Positions 22,972 to 33,415 of a DNA stretch of 64,000 nucleotides are shown in pieces. The notes below the pieces were generated by a model. That model saw only the letters and a list, made by a program, of their open reading frames with translations. It made no database searches and was not told where the DNA came from. Numbering within the stretch: position 1 is the stretch's first letter; every line of letters starts with the position of its first letter. The position numbers and the translations under genes are program-made. Location of the stretch: assembly GCA_932521035.1 (NCBI GenBank), contig OW051497.1, positions 10,540,001-10,604,000 of the forward strand, read 5' to 3'. This stretch comes from Oscheius dolichura (lineage: Eukaryota; Nematoda; Chromadorea; Rhabditida; Rhabditidae).

Positions 22972-23866
22972 CTATGACATTTTGAAGGAGTTTTTAACAA
23001 GATGGGTAAATGGCAATTGGCTACAGACGGTTGATTCCACTTGAATATCGGAGTTATTGTAGTCTGGATTGTTTGGGATCTGAAGACAAATTTGTGAATG
23101 TGGAGCTGCGTGCTACCTCCAGTTCGTATTTAATGAAACCGTGGTCAACAATAACACTGTTTGGACCGTGAATGTGGACGGGATTCTGGATCAGAAGGGA
23201 ATAATTTGATCTTTAGGAAAATAGGATGTACCTTCACTTTCACCCTGTTCATCTCATATTCTTTCATCCTTTTGCACACTTTCCTCTGATCCTGACTCAT
23301 GGGAATAGCAGAAATGTCCTGTTGTCCATTTTCCGTGACCTGGTGACCTTCCCCCGTATTAGGCTTCATTCCCATAGAGCTGATCTTAAAATCATTTCAT
23401 TTTAAAGGGAATTAGGGCGAGCGCACCTCTGGTTTGGAAAGGCTTTTGTTCAGTTCAGAGAATCCTCCAGGAGGAAAGAATGGCGAAATATCTTCATCAA
23501 GGGAGTTGGCTTTGAGAGATGGGGAATTCTCGCTACTAGTGAAGGATGCGCCTAATGACATGGGTGAGTCACTCTCAGATTCTCCCATTCTTCGCTCCAG
23601 CTCCTCGCCATTCTCATTGTCATCCACTATCATTGAGCAGAACCCGAAGAGATCTGAAGACCAGGGGAATAAGAAAGTATAAAGCGGGATCAGGAGACAT
23701 TTCCGGATTAGGCTAAACCCCCAGGAAAGCGCTGCCAAACAAAGTACACAAATAATATAGACAGTATCTTCTGCAAATACTTACCGAGATCATTTTCTCC
23801 ATTAAGAATCATATTCTGTTCCAAATCGTCCGCCATATGGGCAAAGTTGTCCGGACACGTTGCCAT
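22972..23866 (-). CDS. Acidic, Ser-rich protein of unknown function
   Basis: Five exons are supported by phase. The start is MATCPDNFAHMADDLEQNM. The middle is acidic and Ser-rich (GEELERRMGESESDSPM, DEDISPFFPPGGFSEL). Then come SQDQRKVCKRMKEYEMNRV and NPVHIHGPNSVIVDHGFIKY. Reading through the last intron gives an end at 22972 (LVKNSFKMS); retaining it gives an end at 23054. A possible extra 5' exon at 24733 (MDSRPNDVIDRAPKKNTKL) cannot be joined with confidence. Much of the protein looks disordered, with several Ser-Pro sites. The family is not recognised. Confidence 0.5.
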
Positions 23867-25178
23867 CGCCTACAATGAAACAGAATATGATTATGAGAGA
23901 AATGCACTAGCACAAGAATATCAAGAGCTGATCGGAACATAACAACCCGTTGGATAATAATATAGGGGGAGGAGGAAATGGCTCAAATGGGGAAGGAACC
24001 GCTACCGGCGGAAGTGACCAAACTGAATCCCATTTTCTCAGCGAATTAACATTTGAATGGGCGCCTCATCTCTCTAAAGGCTGAGCTTTGGCTAATGGAT
24101 GATATAGTCTTTTTTTATCCTATGACAAGGATTAACTAAATGTGGAGAAAAGGGAAAGAATAGTGGATTACAATCACCGTCACAGCCATTAGTAGTCAGT
24201 TTGAAATATGCCGTCGCTAGGTGCTGAGCCCTTCGACGTGACCGCCAGGAATACAATTTGCTGCTTTTAGAACTAGAGGAGAAGGAAGATTGGATCGAAA
24301 TTAAGATGAGAAGGGGGAGAACGGGGGAAAAGGAACGGCTCCCGGCAATTTATGGTGATTTTTTGATTGAGCTATCCGAATTGTCTCTCTGCCACACGCG
24401 AGAGGATAAATTGCGGTGGAAATTGAAGGTATCACCTCGAGATGCGGGATGGACAGAGCGCGAACGAAAGAAAATAACAATGAATATGAGCAGAGCAGGC
24501 TATCGGCAAAAGGTGTCATTTATGTAATTATTATTCCGTGGGGCGCCTCTAGACCATTCTGCAAGATGGAGATCATCCTCTAGGGAGTGAGGGTGGCTGG
24601 TAACAGCTTCACAGGAAGAGCAATCACCTAAATGGAGAGGGACCTTCTCCTTCTTCTTTTTGTAAGCAGATTCAATTAACTTAGTATTCTTCTTGGGAGC
24701 CCTATCGATCACGTCATTAGGTCTGCTATCCATTAGAGGAAGATGGTGTCAGACAGCTTTAGTACTCCTACAAAAGAAATATCGTCCTTTCAACGTGTCG
24801 TTTATCCTCAGAAAAAAAGAACCGATCCGCTAAAGAGGAAAGATCTCCGCGAAAATGACTATCCCAGAATTAGGCGCTAATCTCTCCTCAGTAAGAAATA
24901 TGAATCATATTCCCTCAAATATTAATTACTTCTAGAAATTAAACTAGACTAATAGACGAAGTAAACATGTTTTTTGAAGTCTGCCATCCTTTCGTGAAGT
25001 CAAGTTTTAGCTAATAGTACAGCAGATCTTGTGAAGGGCAGTGAACTTCATCAAAACATCTCCGCTTCCGTAGTTTTCTTTCGTTTTACCGGATTAATGT
25101 GGAAATAATATGCCGTCTTCTGAGAACGAGGGTATTAATAGTTTATTATACTCTATAAACAGGTGAATTGTACCAGAG
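23867..25178. other. Intergenic region with a possible upstream exon
   Basis: The minus-strand frame from 24733 (MDSRPNDVIDRAPKKNTKL, then a Lys-rich run) could be an alternative first exon of the gene at 22972-23866. The purine-rich plus-strand frame 24258-24527 looks like noise. Confidence 0.25.
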
Positions 25179-26003
25179 CTACACTTTTTCGTTAGCGCTA
25201 CACTGTCTTTCGAACTTGGATGCAAGGCTGGAGACCCTGCTGCTCTTAAAGGAACTAGTCGTAGGGACTGGGATGCGACTCTTCGGAACTTCTTTCGGCT
25301 TTCGATACTTCAATGCCAGTTGACGTAATTTCTCTTCCATAGGGTTTAGCACATTCTGATCAAGGAATTGGGAAAGCGAGGCCCTCCTATCTCCTTTGCT
25401 CGGCGATGGGGAGGTCTCTTTCTCTACCGTCGGCTCAGGTGACTTCTGAAATGATACCGATAAGGGCGCGAAACGTGACTCACATCTTCCAAATCGTCGT
25501 CCAACAAGGCAGCATTCCTTGGGACATGTGAGGTTGGCCGGCGAGCCGGCTTTTTGCGATGTGTGATCTTTTGCTTGGATGTACTGGCCCTTTGGGTCGT
25601 CTGGAGGATAACATGTCTTTATGAAGAGAGAGCGCCTAACCTCAATGTCTTCTCCCTTGGCAGACTGAGGAGAATGTGGAGGTGTCACGGGCGGACAAAC
25701 ATTGGCCAATTCTCCATCGTTAGTGATGATTTTTTCTGCAAAAGTGACACGAAAACTTTTCGTCCGCCTCATAGATCCCTGCATACGCAAGCTGGATCTA
25801 CCCAAAGGAAAGGTGCCTATAGGTGCTCTAACATAGATAAAAGCTGGTTACTTACCTTGTCGAACGAGGCGGCCCGGTTCATCGTCGAAGTTTCGAGTCC
25901 TATCCATGGACGTCTGCGGGGCCCCACCGTCTTCAACTGACGCACAAAACCGCACAATAGAAGCATCGACGCTGGGAGAAAGGTTGCCCGCTCTATGAGA
26001 CAT
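25179..26003 (-). CDS. Basic, Ser/Pro-rich, probably disordered protein
   Basis: Four exons in phase. The start is MSHRAGNLSPSVDASIVRF. After a GTAAGT...CTTTTGCAG intron come EKIITNDGELANVCPPVTPP, then TTQRASTSKQKITHRKKPAR, then KSPEPTVEKETSPSPSKGD. The C-terminus has a probable helix (NPMEEKLRQLALKYRKPKEV) and a Ser-rich end. It has many Ser-Pro/Thr-Pro sites and basic clusters, as in cytoskeletal or nuclear regulatory tails. No domain is recognised. A different acceptor would insert about 17 residues. Confidence 0.5.
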
Positions 26004-26385
26004 TACAGAAACATTTGCGAATCGATCAACTGAATTTCAATTTTCAGTAAAACAATAGAGGCGATACCTTGGAATTTCGAAAGGATCCTTCTCTGTGGAG
26101 CTTGAAAAATTTTCATAACTAGCTCAAAATGCCGGGGAAGATAAATTCCAAACAATGTGACCTTGGTAAGAAGAAGAAAAGTGGTCCACTTGGCTCCCCC
26201 GGGGCATCTCCCCAATTTTGTCTCTGTCCCCAAGTGAAACCCATCCCTTTTCATTGACAACAATGAATCAAATGGGTAAAATAAGAGGAAATTCCAGACG
26301 GGTACTTCTGTAACATAAAACTTTATTCAACTTGTACCAAAATGAGAGAAGCAATATATACAGCAATTAAATTGGGTCACATATT

Positions 26386-28060
26386 TTAAGCAAGAGCAAG
26401 GCGGCCAGTCTTCAGGGCGACCATGTCGATTTGGCTCAGGGTGGCGGCATGCTGAAGTTTCTAAAATAGGTTAAATACTTCCTTAACCAAAAAGAGAACT
26501 CACATCATTTTTTGGTTCTATAAGTGTGGGAACGGGGCATGCACTTTTTTGGAAGATATCAGAAGCAGACGCAGCATGGGATAACTTCCTAAAAAGTGTT
26601 GATAGACGACAAAATATTTTGATAATCAAACCTTCCGCGATTCCTGTTGTCCTCGTCAATCCTCTCCTGGGAGTCGTGTTTTCCATCACTGAAGAAGCGA
26701 TAATTTTTGTCCTTCCACAGGGCAGAACTTACATATTGTTAATACTTTGAGATGAGCGATTGATACTCTGAGTTGAGCCAGTCAGTTGTTCTTTACTGAT
26801 GGCTGGGGTAATACTGGAACGGCGAGGAGCTGCTCGAAGACGGTCAATTATTGCCGCGATTAACAGGGTCCACGTCTTACAAGCTTCAGGAAAAGCTCGG
26901 ACGCAATCCTTAAAATTCATTATAAAGATGATTGCTATCTTGCTGACTTGGATCACAACAATGTCTATAAAATATTCCCCAACTTTCTCCCAGTGACTAG
27001 ACTTCAAACCATACTGCTTCAGAAAAGCGTGTTTCCTTCCTAAAAAGACCTTTGTACTCATTTAAAACGTTCCATACCAATTGTATCAATGTGAGCTAAA
27101 ATGTCAGTAGGATCATTCTCCAAATTTTGAATGGTTTGAGAAACAAGCGATACGAAGAAGTGTGTATGGTCGTGGATGGTGGCGATCGAAGTTTGAGATG
27201 ACCTGAACTCCCGTCTATGAGTGCTCAAAGCTCAAGAGCTACTCACCTTCTCTCACAGCGATCATGCATCGAATCGACGAAAGCAGCATGATAGAAGATG
27301 TTCTTGACATTGGGGTCTTTCTAAAGGCGAAGATGTTTCACAATTCAACAAAGAGCCTACATTATCCAATTTATCCCAAATCCTCTCCACGAGATTAACG
27401 ATGCCCTTGCAATTACTTCTCGGCGGTTCACAGAGTCTTGCCCAGGTTATTCGCAGGGCTCTAACTTGAGTTGTTTTTAATCCCCATTCCGTGGCCTAAA
27501 ACACTTTTTTCCGGTTGGCAATAGAGATTAATTTAATCAAGTGATTGTTTGTTTTTCTTAAACCACTCAAACAAAAAGGAAGTGGGAGGTTGGTAGTGGA
27601 AATAGTAATTGGTCTGTCCATCAAGTTTTTTTTGTGACCCTATGTCAAAAATTGACTGAAAGCCGTCTTCGCAAAAGGGGCAAATTTTGACACTCAATCA
27701 CAAATGCCAAGTACCCCGAGTAGTCCCTAGAGCAGCCCACGCTTACCAGTGTGGTAATCTTCAAGGCAGGAACACTTCCACTTCTCTTTCTCATGGGACA
27801 GGCGGGCACAGACAAGGAATTGCGCGATCCGAGGCTAAGCTGAAAGAAGTTCCTCGTCTTTCTCGGAAAATGACCCTCTTACATAAGATGAAGCAGGCGA
27901 AACGGAGTTGGAGGCGGTTGGCGAGGCATTCTTCGCTGCATTCTTCTAAAAAATTGAAGCTTGAGCGAGAAGAGAGAGTTAAAACCTTAGTGGCCGTAGT
28001 CTTGACGGTGCTTGTGGACCTCTTCTTATAATGAAAGGCAGAAGTTCTGCATGCGATCAT
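26386..28060 (-). CDS. Nematode globin with long N- and C-terminal extensions
   Basis: A TTTTTAG acceptor lies 11 nt 5' of the ATG at 28060 (MIACRTSAFHYKKRS), fitting trans-splicing. A Ser/Lys-rich extension of about 85 residues precedes the globin fold: TTQVRALRITWARLCEPPR (A helix), LVERIWDKLDN, NIFYHAAFVDS (CD region with Phe), then IGRKHAFLKQYGLKSSHW with the proximal His (F8), and CVRAFPEACKTWTLL (H helix). A tail of roughly 100 residues follows, rich in Ser and charged residues, ending KTGRLALA. An AATAAA on the minus strand is seen 3'. Nematode globins with such extensions are mostly neuronal redox or oxygen sensors; the role here is unknown. Confidence 0.8.
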
Positions 28061-28603
28061 GTCGACTTCGACTAAAAATTGAATTGTCTTCACGTATTCG
28101 TCAAAGGTCACGCGTGTGTGTGTGCGATGTTTACAAGAAACCTTTAGAGATGGCTTTAGATAACTTGATCAATGGCGAGGGGGGTGAAAATGCGGGGGAG
28201 AGAAGAAGAAGGGGAAGGAGGGGGAGAGACCCCTGACTGATTCCCAAAAATAGATGGCTCGTTCCGGCAGGCAAATCAAAATAGCCATAAGGACGTGTCG
28301 GACACGTGTATCATAAAGCTTGACGGATCCATCTACGGTATTCTTTGGGGGGCGGGAAGGAGGGGGCGCTCTCCACGGTCCGAGAGTGAAGGGCTGTCCA
28401 TAAACTCGTCAAAATGATGTGAAAGGGGTTGGCCAGTTGGTAGATCAACTTGTTTCTCGTAGAAACGTCACCTTCACCTTTGGCCGGTACATAAACGGCT
28501 CTATCAAATTTGAATTTGAAGTAGGAAGAGGAGAAGTCCAAGTATAGCAACATGTGGCGGGAAACACCCCAAGGAGACAAATGTATGGGGGTGACTGTTA
28601 ATT

Positions 28604-29760
28604 AGGAAGCTGTCTGGGACACAGTGTCTTTTTCTGGAGGAGCATCCGCCATGGGGAAACTCTCGGACCCGATAATCGCCCAACTCCCAGGGGTGATCAA
28701 ACCTGGATAGGAGGGAAGCAGAGAGGAATCACTCCCCTCAGACTCTGTGTTTTTCGAAATAGACGCGACTATAGCTATTATTAGTCAAGGAACTCTCGAC
28801 ATGATAGAGAGTTCTGCTTTGAATTCGGTCACAAGAAAGGAAAGCTCCTCAGATGAGTAGTCAAGATTAACGAAGGGTGAATTCTTGATTATTCTGGACT
28901 CATGCCCACACACAACACACATATTTTGGGACAAACAATTCCTGTCAAGAGAAAGCAAAGCACACTAGTAGAGAATTGATCTAAGGAGAATCTTGAAACC
29001 TTGATGGAGGTCAGTGGAAATAAGATTAGACGAAATCATGACTAGGGGGTCAGAGGCAATTAAAGCGGACAAATGTGGTAGTGCCAGGCATTTCAGAAAC
29101 GGGCAATTGAAGAATTTCAATCCTATGGAGGAGTCACTCCCTCCGGAGAAGAAAGACCACATGTATCTTTGCGGTCTTTGCTCAGATGCTCTGCCGACAA
29201 GGACCGAGACATCTTCGGACGCCCACTATTACCCATGTGTATTTGTGACAGCCGGATAAGGAGATTCAATAAGTTCCCCCCGAAAATTCGAAACGGGTAA
29301 ACTGTGTTGAGCTGTTACTCGGAATAGATGGTGTTTTTCTGGGCACCTGGGCTCCCAGCAGGGCAGTTGAGTGAGACTTTTCATAGATAATAACTCCGAA
29401 ACGGATAGGGGCAATTTCCAAAGTGAACTCGAGATCTAACCAACATAAACATCATATCTACTTGCCCCGAAAATGGGGCGTTCTGAAATGGGAAGCGCAG
29501 AAATCTAGAGAGAGGGTGTTAAAAGAGACCACTCACCAAATGAGCCCATGCTTTTTTGTTTGTAGAAACAGAATCCTGAAATGAAAGTATGGAGGAATAT
29601 CTGGGGATGACATACTTGGAGGCATCCTGACGGGACGGCAGTCGGTACTACTGAAGAAAGGCAGCACGGATTAATTGGGTTCTGGCCGTTATTACATTTG
29701 GTAAGTCTGATCCCTATTCTCCGGATGAAAAACAGCTATAGTCGGAGAAGTTTAATGTGG
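28604..29760 (-). other. Possible unresolved multi-exon gene
   Basis: Several minus-strand blocks have good splice sites and protein-like frames: CNNGQNPINPCCLSSVVPTA with GTATGT and TTTCAG sites (29680-29620), DSVSTNKKAWAHL before GTGAGT (29550), a block near 29430-29350, DYSSEELSFLVTEFKAELSI (28880-28800), and a last exon ending KDTVSQTAS (stop at 28604). I could not join them in one consistent frame, and alternative frames are equally open. Treat as a lead only. Confidence 0.2.
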
Positions 29761-30290
29761 CTGGATAAAGCCGACAGAACAACAAAACGAGCAGGCAATT
29801 TCAGTATAGTATCGCCGTTATATTTAGCACATTACTTTTTCTGCCGATCTTTTGGTAAAAAAACGAATTTTCCCGTTTCTTTCAGACTTTCACTTTTCTT
29901 GTCTGTATATAAAGCATTTAATTCTTTTGAATAGACAACACAAAATACTCTGGGAACAATACTCCACGTCGAAGATATTAGGCGAAAAAAAAATGATCTC
30001 TTTGGTGACTCTTCCTTGATTCATTCCATATGACTCCGTCAAAATGTCTCTCGCCCGACGTCCTTTATTTGTGTTTTTGCCGAAAACAGCCCCTCCTGAC
30101 AAATTCAGTCTCGCCTCGTTGACAATTTGCTTATCGGCTTGTTTTGCTTTTCTTTGTTGATACCGCCCCGGAAAAGTCAAGGATCTTAGGCGTTCTCTAG
30201 TTCAGTTCATAACCCCAGGGGGATCCAGTTCCCGGGTCAGGTTCTCAATCCCGTTCGTATTCCACACCGAACAGGGCATCTTTCAGCGCC

Positions 30291-30693
30291 ATGGAAAATC
30301 TTCTCCTGCTGTCTTTTCTTGTGCTAGCCATTTCCATTTCAGCACTTCCTCCTCGCAACGACTACACTTCGGTAATTTGTTATTTGAAGTGCCCATTGTA
30401 ATAATATTTTCAGGACATTCAAAATCATTGCCGCTATGGGAATAAAATCTGTAAGAAAGGAGGGAACTCAGAGAAATGCGCTGATCGTTACAAACTCTGC
30501 CCCGAATTCGCCAACAAGGCCTTAGATGTTGTTTGGTCTTTCTGTGAGTGAATAATACGGTAATATTCTCATAATATGTTCAGGTATGTATGCAAACGAG
30601 GAGAATATCCCACATTGCCAAGAGCAGATGAAGGTGGAATTTGAACGAGTAACTCAAGAGATCCGCAATGATTCTTGGGAACTGAATTTCTAA
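30291..30693 (+). CDS. Small secreted six-cysteine protein
   Basis: Three exons. A signal peptide (MENLLLLSFLVLAISISALP) precedes a domain with six cysteines: DIQNHCRYGNKICKKGG, SEKCADRYKLCPEF, then WSFCMYANEENIPHCQEQM. The end is RNDSWELNF. The even Cys count implies three disulphides. One N-glycosylation site is present (NDS). AATAAA begins 2 bp after the stop, so the 3' UTR is very short. The family is not recognised; it resembles the many short Cys-rich secreted proteins of nematodes in size only. Confidence 0.75.
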
Positions 30694-30817
30694 TAATAAA
30701 GATATTTATACTTGGAGTACGTTGTATTTTTATCTCGAAGAGCGTAGTTGACTGAAAACACTTTTCTTACTCAGGTTGTTGACAGACAACGAAACACAGA
30801 CTGTCATCAGTCGCTAA

Positions 30818-30870
30818 GATAAGATTTCTCACCTCCCCATATTTATAGCCCTGCTCCGTGCGATAACCTT
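30818..30870 (+). promoter_or_regulatory. GATA and TATA motifs upstream of the carbonic anhydrase gene
   Basis: GATAAG at 30818-30823 and GATAA at 30862-30866 flank a TTTATAG box at 30842-30848, about 140-190 bp 5' of the ATG. Paired GATA motifs are typical of nematode intestinal promoters. Inferred from motif only. Confidence 0.4.
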
Positions 30871-31003
30871 CCCCTGGCATATACAATAGAGGTCACGACA
30901 TCGATTAGAGCCTGCCGTTCCGTAATAATTTACTGTCCTGTGCTCCTCCCGCTGGGTCATTGGGCGATTGTCTCTCTTTGGTCTAGCCCACTCTCGCCAT
31001 CAG

Positions 31004-32368
31004 ATGAGATTTATATGCATCCTTCTAGTGCCCTCTCTATGCCTGTCACAATTCTTCCGTCAATACAGCACCGAACAGGGTATTTTCATCCCCTTTGACG
31101 TCTAAAGACGTTTTAGAAATTGAGGACTACTTGGCAACTGGAGAAGATAAACACTTTAAAGAATCTGGTATTTTGGAATGCATCAGGAAGGAGAGAAAAT
31201 CGCCCATCAACATCAACCTGGGTTTCGAGTATATTTACATAACAATGAGCATTTTAGCCAACACTACCCTCGTATCCTTCCCTCCTCTAATTATGAAGAA
31301 TTATATGGGATATGAGAAAGTTACGGAGGTAGAGACCAACAATGCAACAGGTTAATCCCTTTCTGTTCTTTTTAATTCATTTCTCTCTAGCAACTATTAG
31401 CGGATACGACAAGTGGACAAAGAGGCCAACTTTATCTGGAGGTCCTTTGAATGGAGACTATCAACTGGCCGAGATCCATTGGGATATTACATCAGTCGTT
31501 ATTTCCCATGCTATGTTCCACTATGGTCATACTGTCAATGGAGCCAAATATGATCTCGAGGGAGGATTACCCACTCTATTTTAACCCCATTTTAGCTCCA
31601 CTTGGTCCACACGTTGAATGGAACTTCTGTCGAGAAGGCGAGAAGGATCCCAAATGGAGTGGCTATCGTACGGAATAACCATCCACTAGTTATAACATCT
31701 ATTTCAGATTTCCACCTTTATTATTGAAGAGGCCATGACCAGAAGGGATTTGGATTATTTCCAGAGAAACTGTAAGTTGCTATCTTTTTGTCGTATTCAG
31801 ATGTTTCAGATACAGAAAGTTCAATGAAAATGATCCCGAACAAAACGGGAGTTCCTTTCGAGTGGGTCCCGCCCAGCTTTTTCCTTCCCGATGAAAAAGA
31901 CGTGTATTTTGCTTACAATGGAACATTTGCCCATCCTCCCTGTGAAGGTGATGTGACCTGGCTCGTGCTGGCAACGCCGATTTCAATGTGCCGTCTGGAA
32001 ATGACTAAATATCTTCACGCAGCTGGCACTCCTAATGCCTCGCTTACCATGCTTTCCGCAACTATGAAAATGCTTCGGGATCACACTGCAGAGGTATATT
32101 TACGATTCGTTTTCCTATTAACGTGCTTCTCTGTCAGATCTTCCTCAATTTCCCCAGTAAAGAAACGCCTGAAGCAGTTCCTCTTGTAGCGGAAAATACT
32201 TGGCATGGAGAAGTCCTCAGTGGTATGGCCCTGGCAGGAATAGCCGTAATCCTCGGTGTCACCCTTACTGCATTCGCCTATCGTTACTATGGAAAGAAAG
32301 AAACTACCGCCGATGCCAACTTCCGGGTGGGATTCGACAATATCAACTTCTTAAACCAAAATTCCTGA
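31004..32368 (+). CDS. Membrane-anchored alpha-carbonic-anhydrase-like protein
   Basis: A signal peptide (MRFICILLVPSLCLSQF) is followed by an alpha-CA domain. Signature pieces are SGGPLNGDYQLAEIHWD, HYGHTVNGAKYDLE joined to LHLVHTLNGTS, and YNGTFAHPPCEGDVTWLVL. Then come a transmembrane helix (VLSGMALAGIAVILGVTLTA) and a short cytosolic tail ending INFLNQNS. The topology matches vertebrate CA12/CA14. The zinc-ligand stretch is odd: the usual FHFHWG is split into EIHWD and MFHYG by about ten extra residues, so activity is doubtful. Joining KYDLE to LHLVH needs a 35-nt intron with GG instead of GT (see findings). Confidence 0.85.
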
Positions 32369-32603
32369 TTTTTTGGTTTGTATAGGTTCTAACGTTGTAT
32401 AATCTGCTGGTAATTCCCTGGGTATCCTCTTCACTCTTTCACATTATCTGCTACCATCTCTTGTTTTGAATAAAGTTCCTTTCTCGAGTTTGCAGCGGCA
32501 AGGCTGACCCAAGGGACTGATCTCATTAGCCAAAAAACTCTTCCGCAGTGAATGGCCTCGACCTGTGCTGATGTGATCGGCCGTTGAGTAACGACTCATA
32601 GCC

Positions 32604-33415
32604 ATGCATCATCTCTGGATTTTACTTCCCCTCACTGTTTTATCTCAAGAACCGCCAGCTCAGAACATCCAGGAAATCTGTGAGGAACAACTGGATAGAG
32701 GAAAGTTTGGTCCCGACACTGGATACAAGGTTCCTATGAATTGAATCCTCTCCAGAGCCTCTTTTTCTAGTATTATTATGACAAGGAGCTCAGTCACTGC
32801 TTCCCCTACCGTTACAATGGAGCAGGCGGAGGGAGGAACAGCTTTACAAGCGAAGAGAACTGCCGGGCTTTGTGCATTGCGCAAGACCAGCAGAGATGCG
32901 GTGCGAACAAAGGGCCCACGGGATCTTGTCTCGAATGGGAACATTTTACCTGTCAATCGGGCTCGGTCTGCAGAAGGGGGGCGATGGGAGTCGGTCTCTG
33001 CTGTGACGAACAACACGAAGGTAGGAAGAACGCGGAACGTTTTTATGACCCCGCATAGTACACGGCAATTTCGAAAAGTAAGAGAGTAGTTTCGTCTCGT
33101 TCAGTAGACCATAAAACTGGGAAACCATTTCAGCCGAATGGGACAAAGAGTACAATCCAACTTGTTCAAATGGTCTAACTATCGCAACAAGAGCCGTCTG
33201 GTGGGGTGAGGAACCCATTCGAGGCCGAAGATGCGCCGATGAGTAAGTACCATTTCTTTTAAAATACGTCGCGCCTGTTCTATGAAAAAGATTGGTTTAG
33301 ATTCTGCCCAAACGAGAGCCAATGCTTCGAAGGAAAATGGCTAGCGTACTGCTGTTTTGACAGAGGATCGAGAGAGGAGCCACAGTTCCTCAATGACGGC
33401 AGCCCCTATCAATAG
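32604..33415 (+). CDS. Secreted Kunitz-domain and Cys-rich protein
   Basis: Four exons. A signal peptide (MHHLWILLPLTVLSQEPP) is followed by a Kunitz-like domain: ICEEQLDRGKFGPDTGYKYY, YDKELSHCFPYRYNGAGGGR, NSFTSEENCRALC. A Cys-rich module follows (QRCGANKGPTGSC, FTCQSGSVC, GVGLCCDEQHEAEW), then a second similar one (RCADEFCPNESQCFEGKW, LAYCCFDRGS). The Kunitz part lacks the cysteine pair that flanks the inhibitory loop, so protease inhibition is uncertain. The Kunitz-plus-CC arrangement is common in nematode cuticle and secreted proteins. It resembles the gene at 44553-45538. Confidence 0.85.

Noticed and set aside
24258-24527. Plus-strand charged ORF of 89 aa
   Set aside because: Purine-rich low-complexity DNA gives a Glu/Arg/Lys-rich frame; no exon evidence.
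27687-28031. Plus-strand ORF of 114 aa
   Set aside because: It is antisense to the N-terminal exons of the globin gene, which have consistent splice phases.
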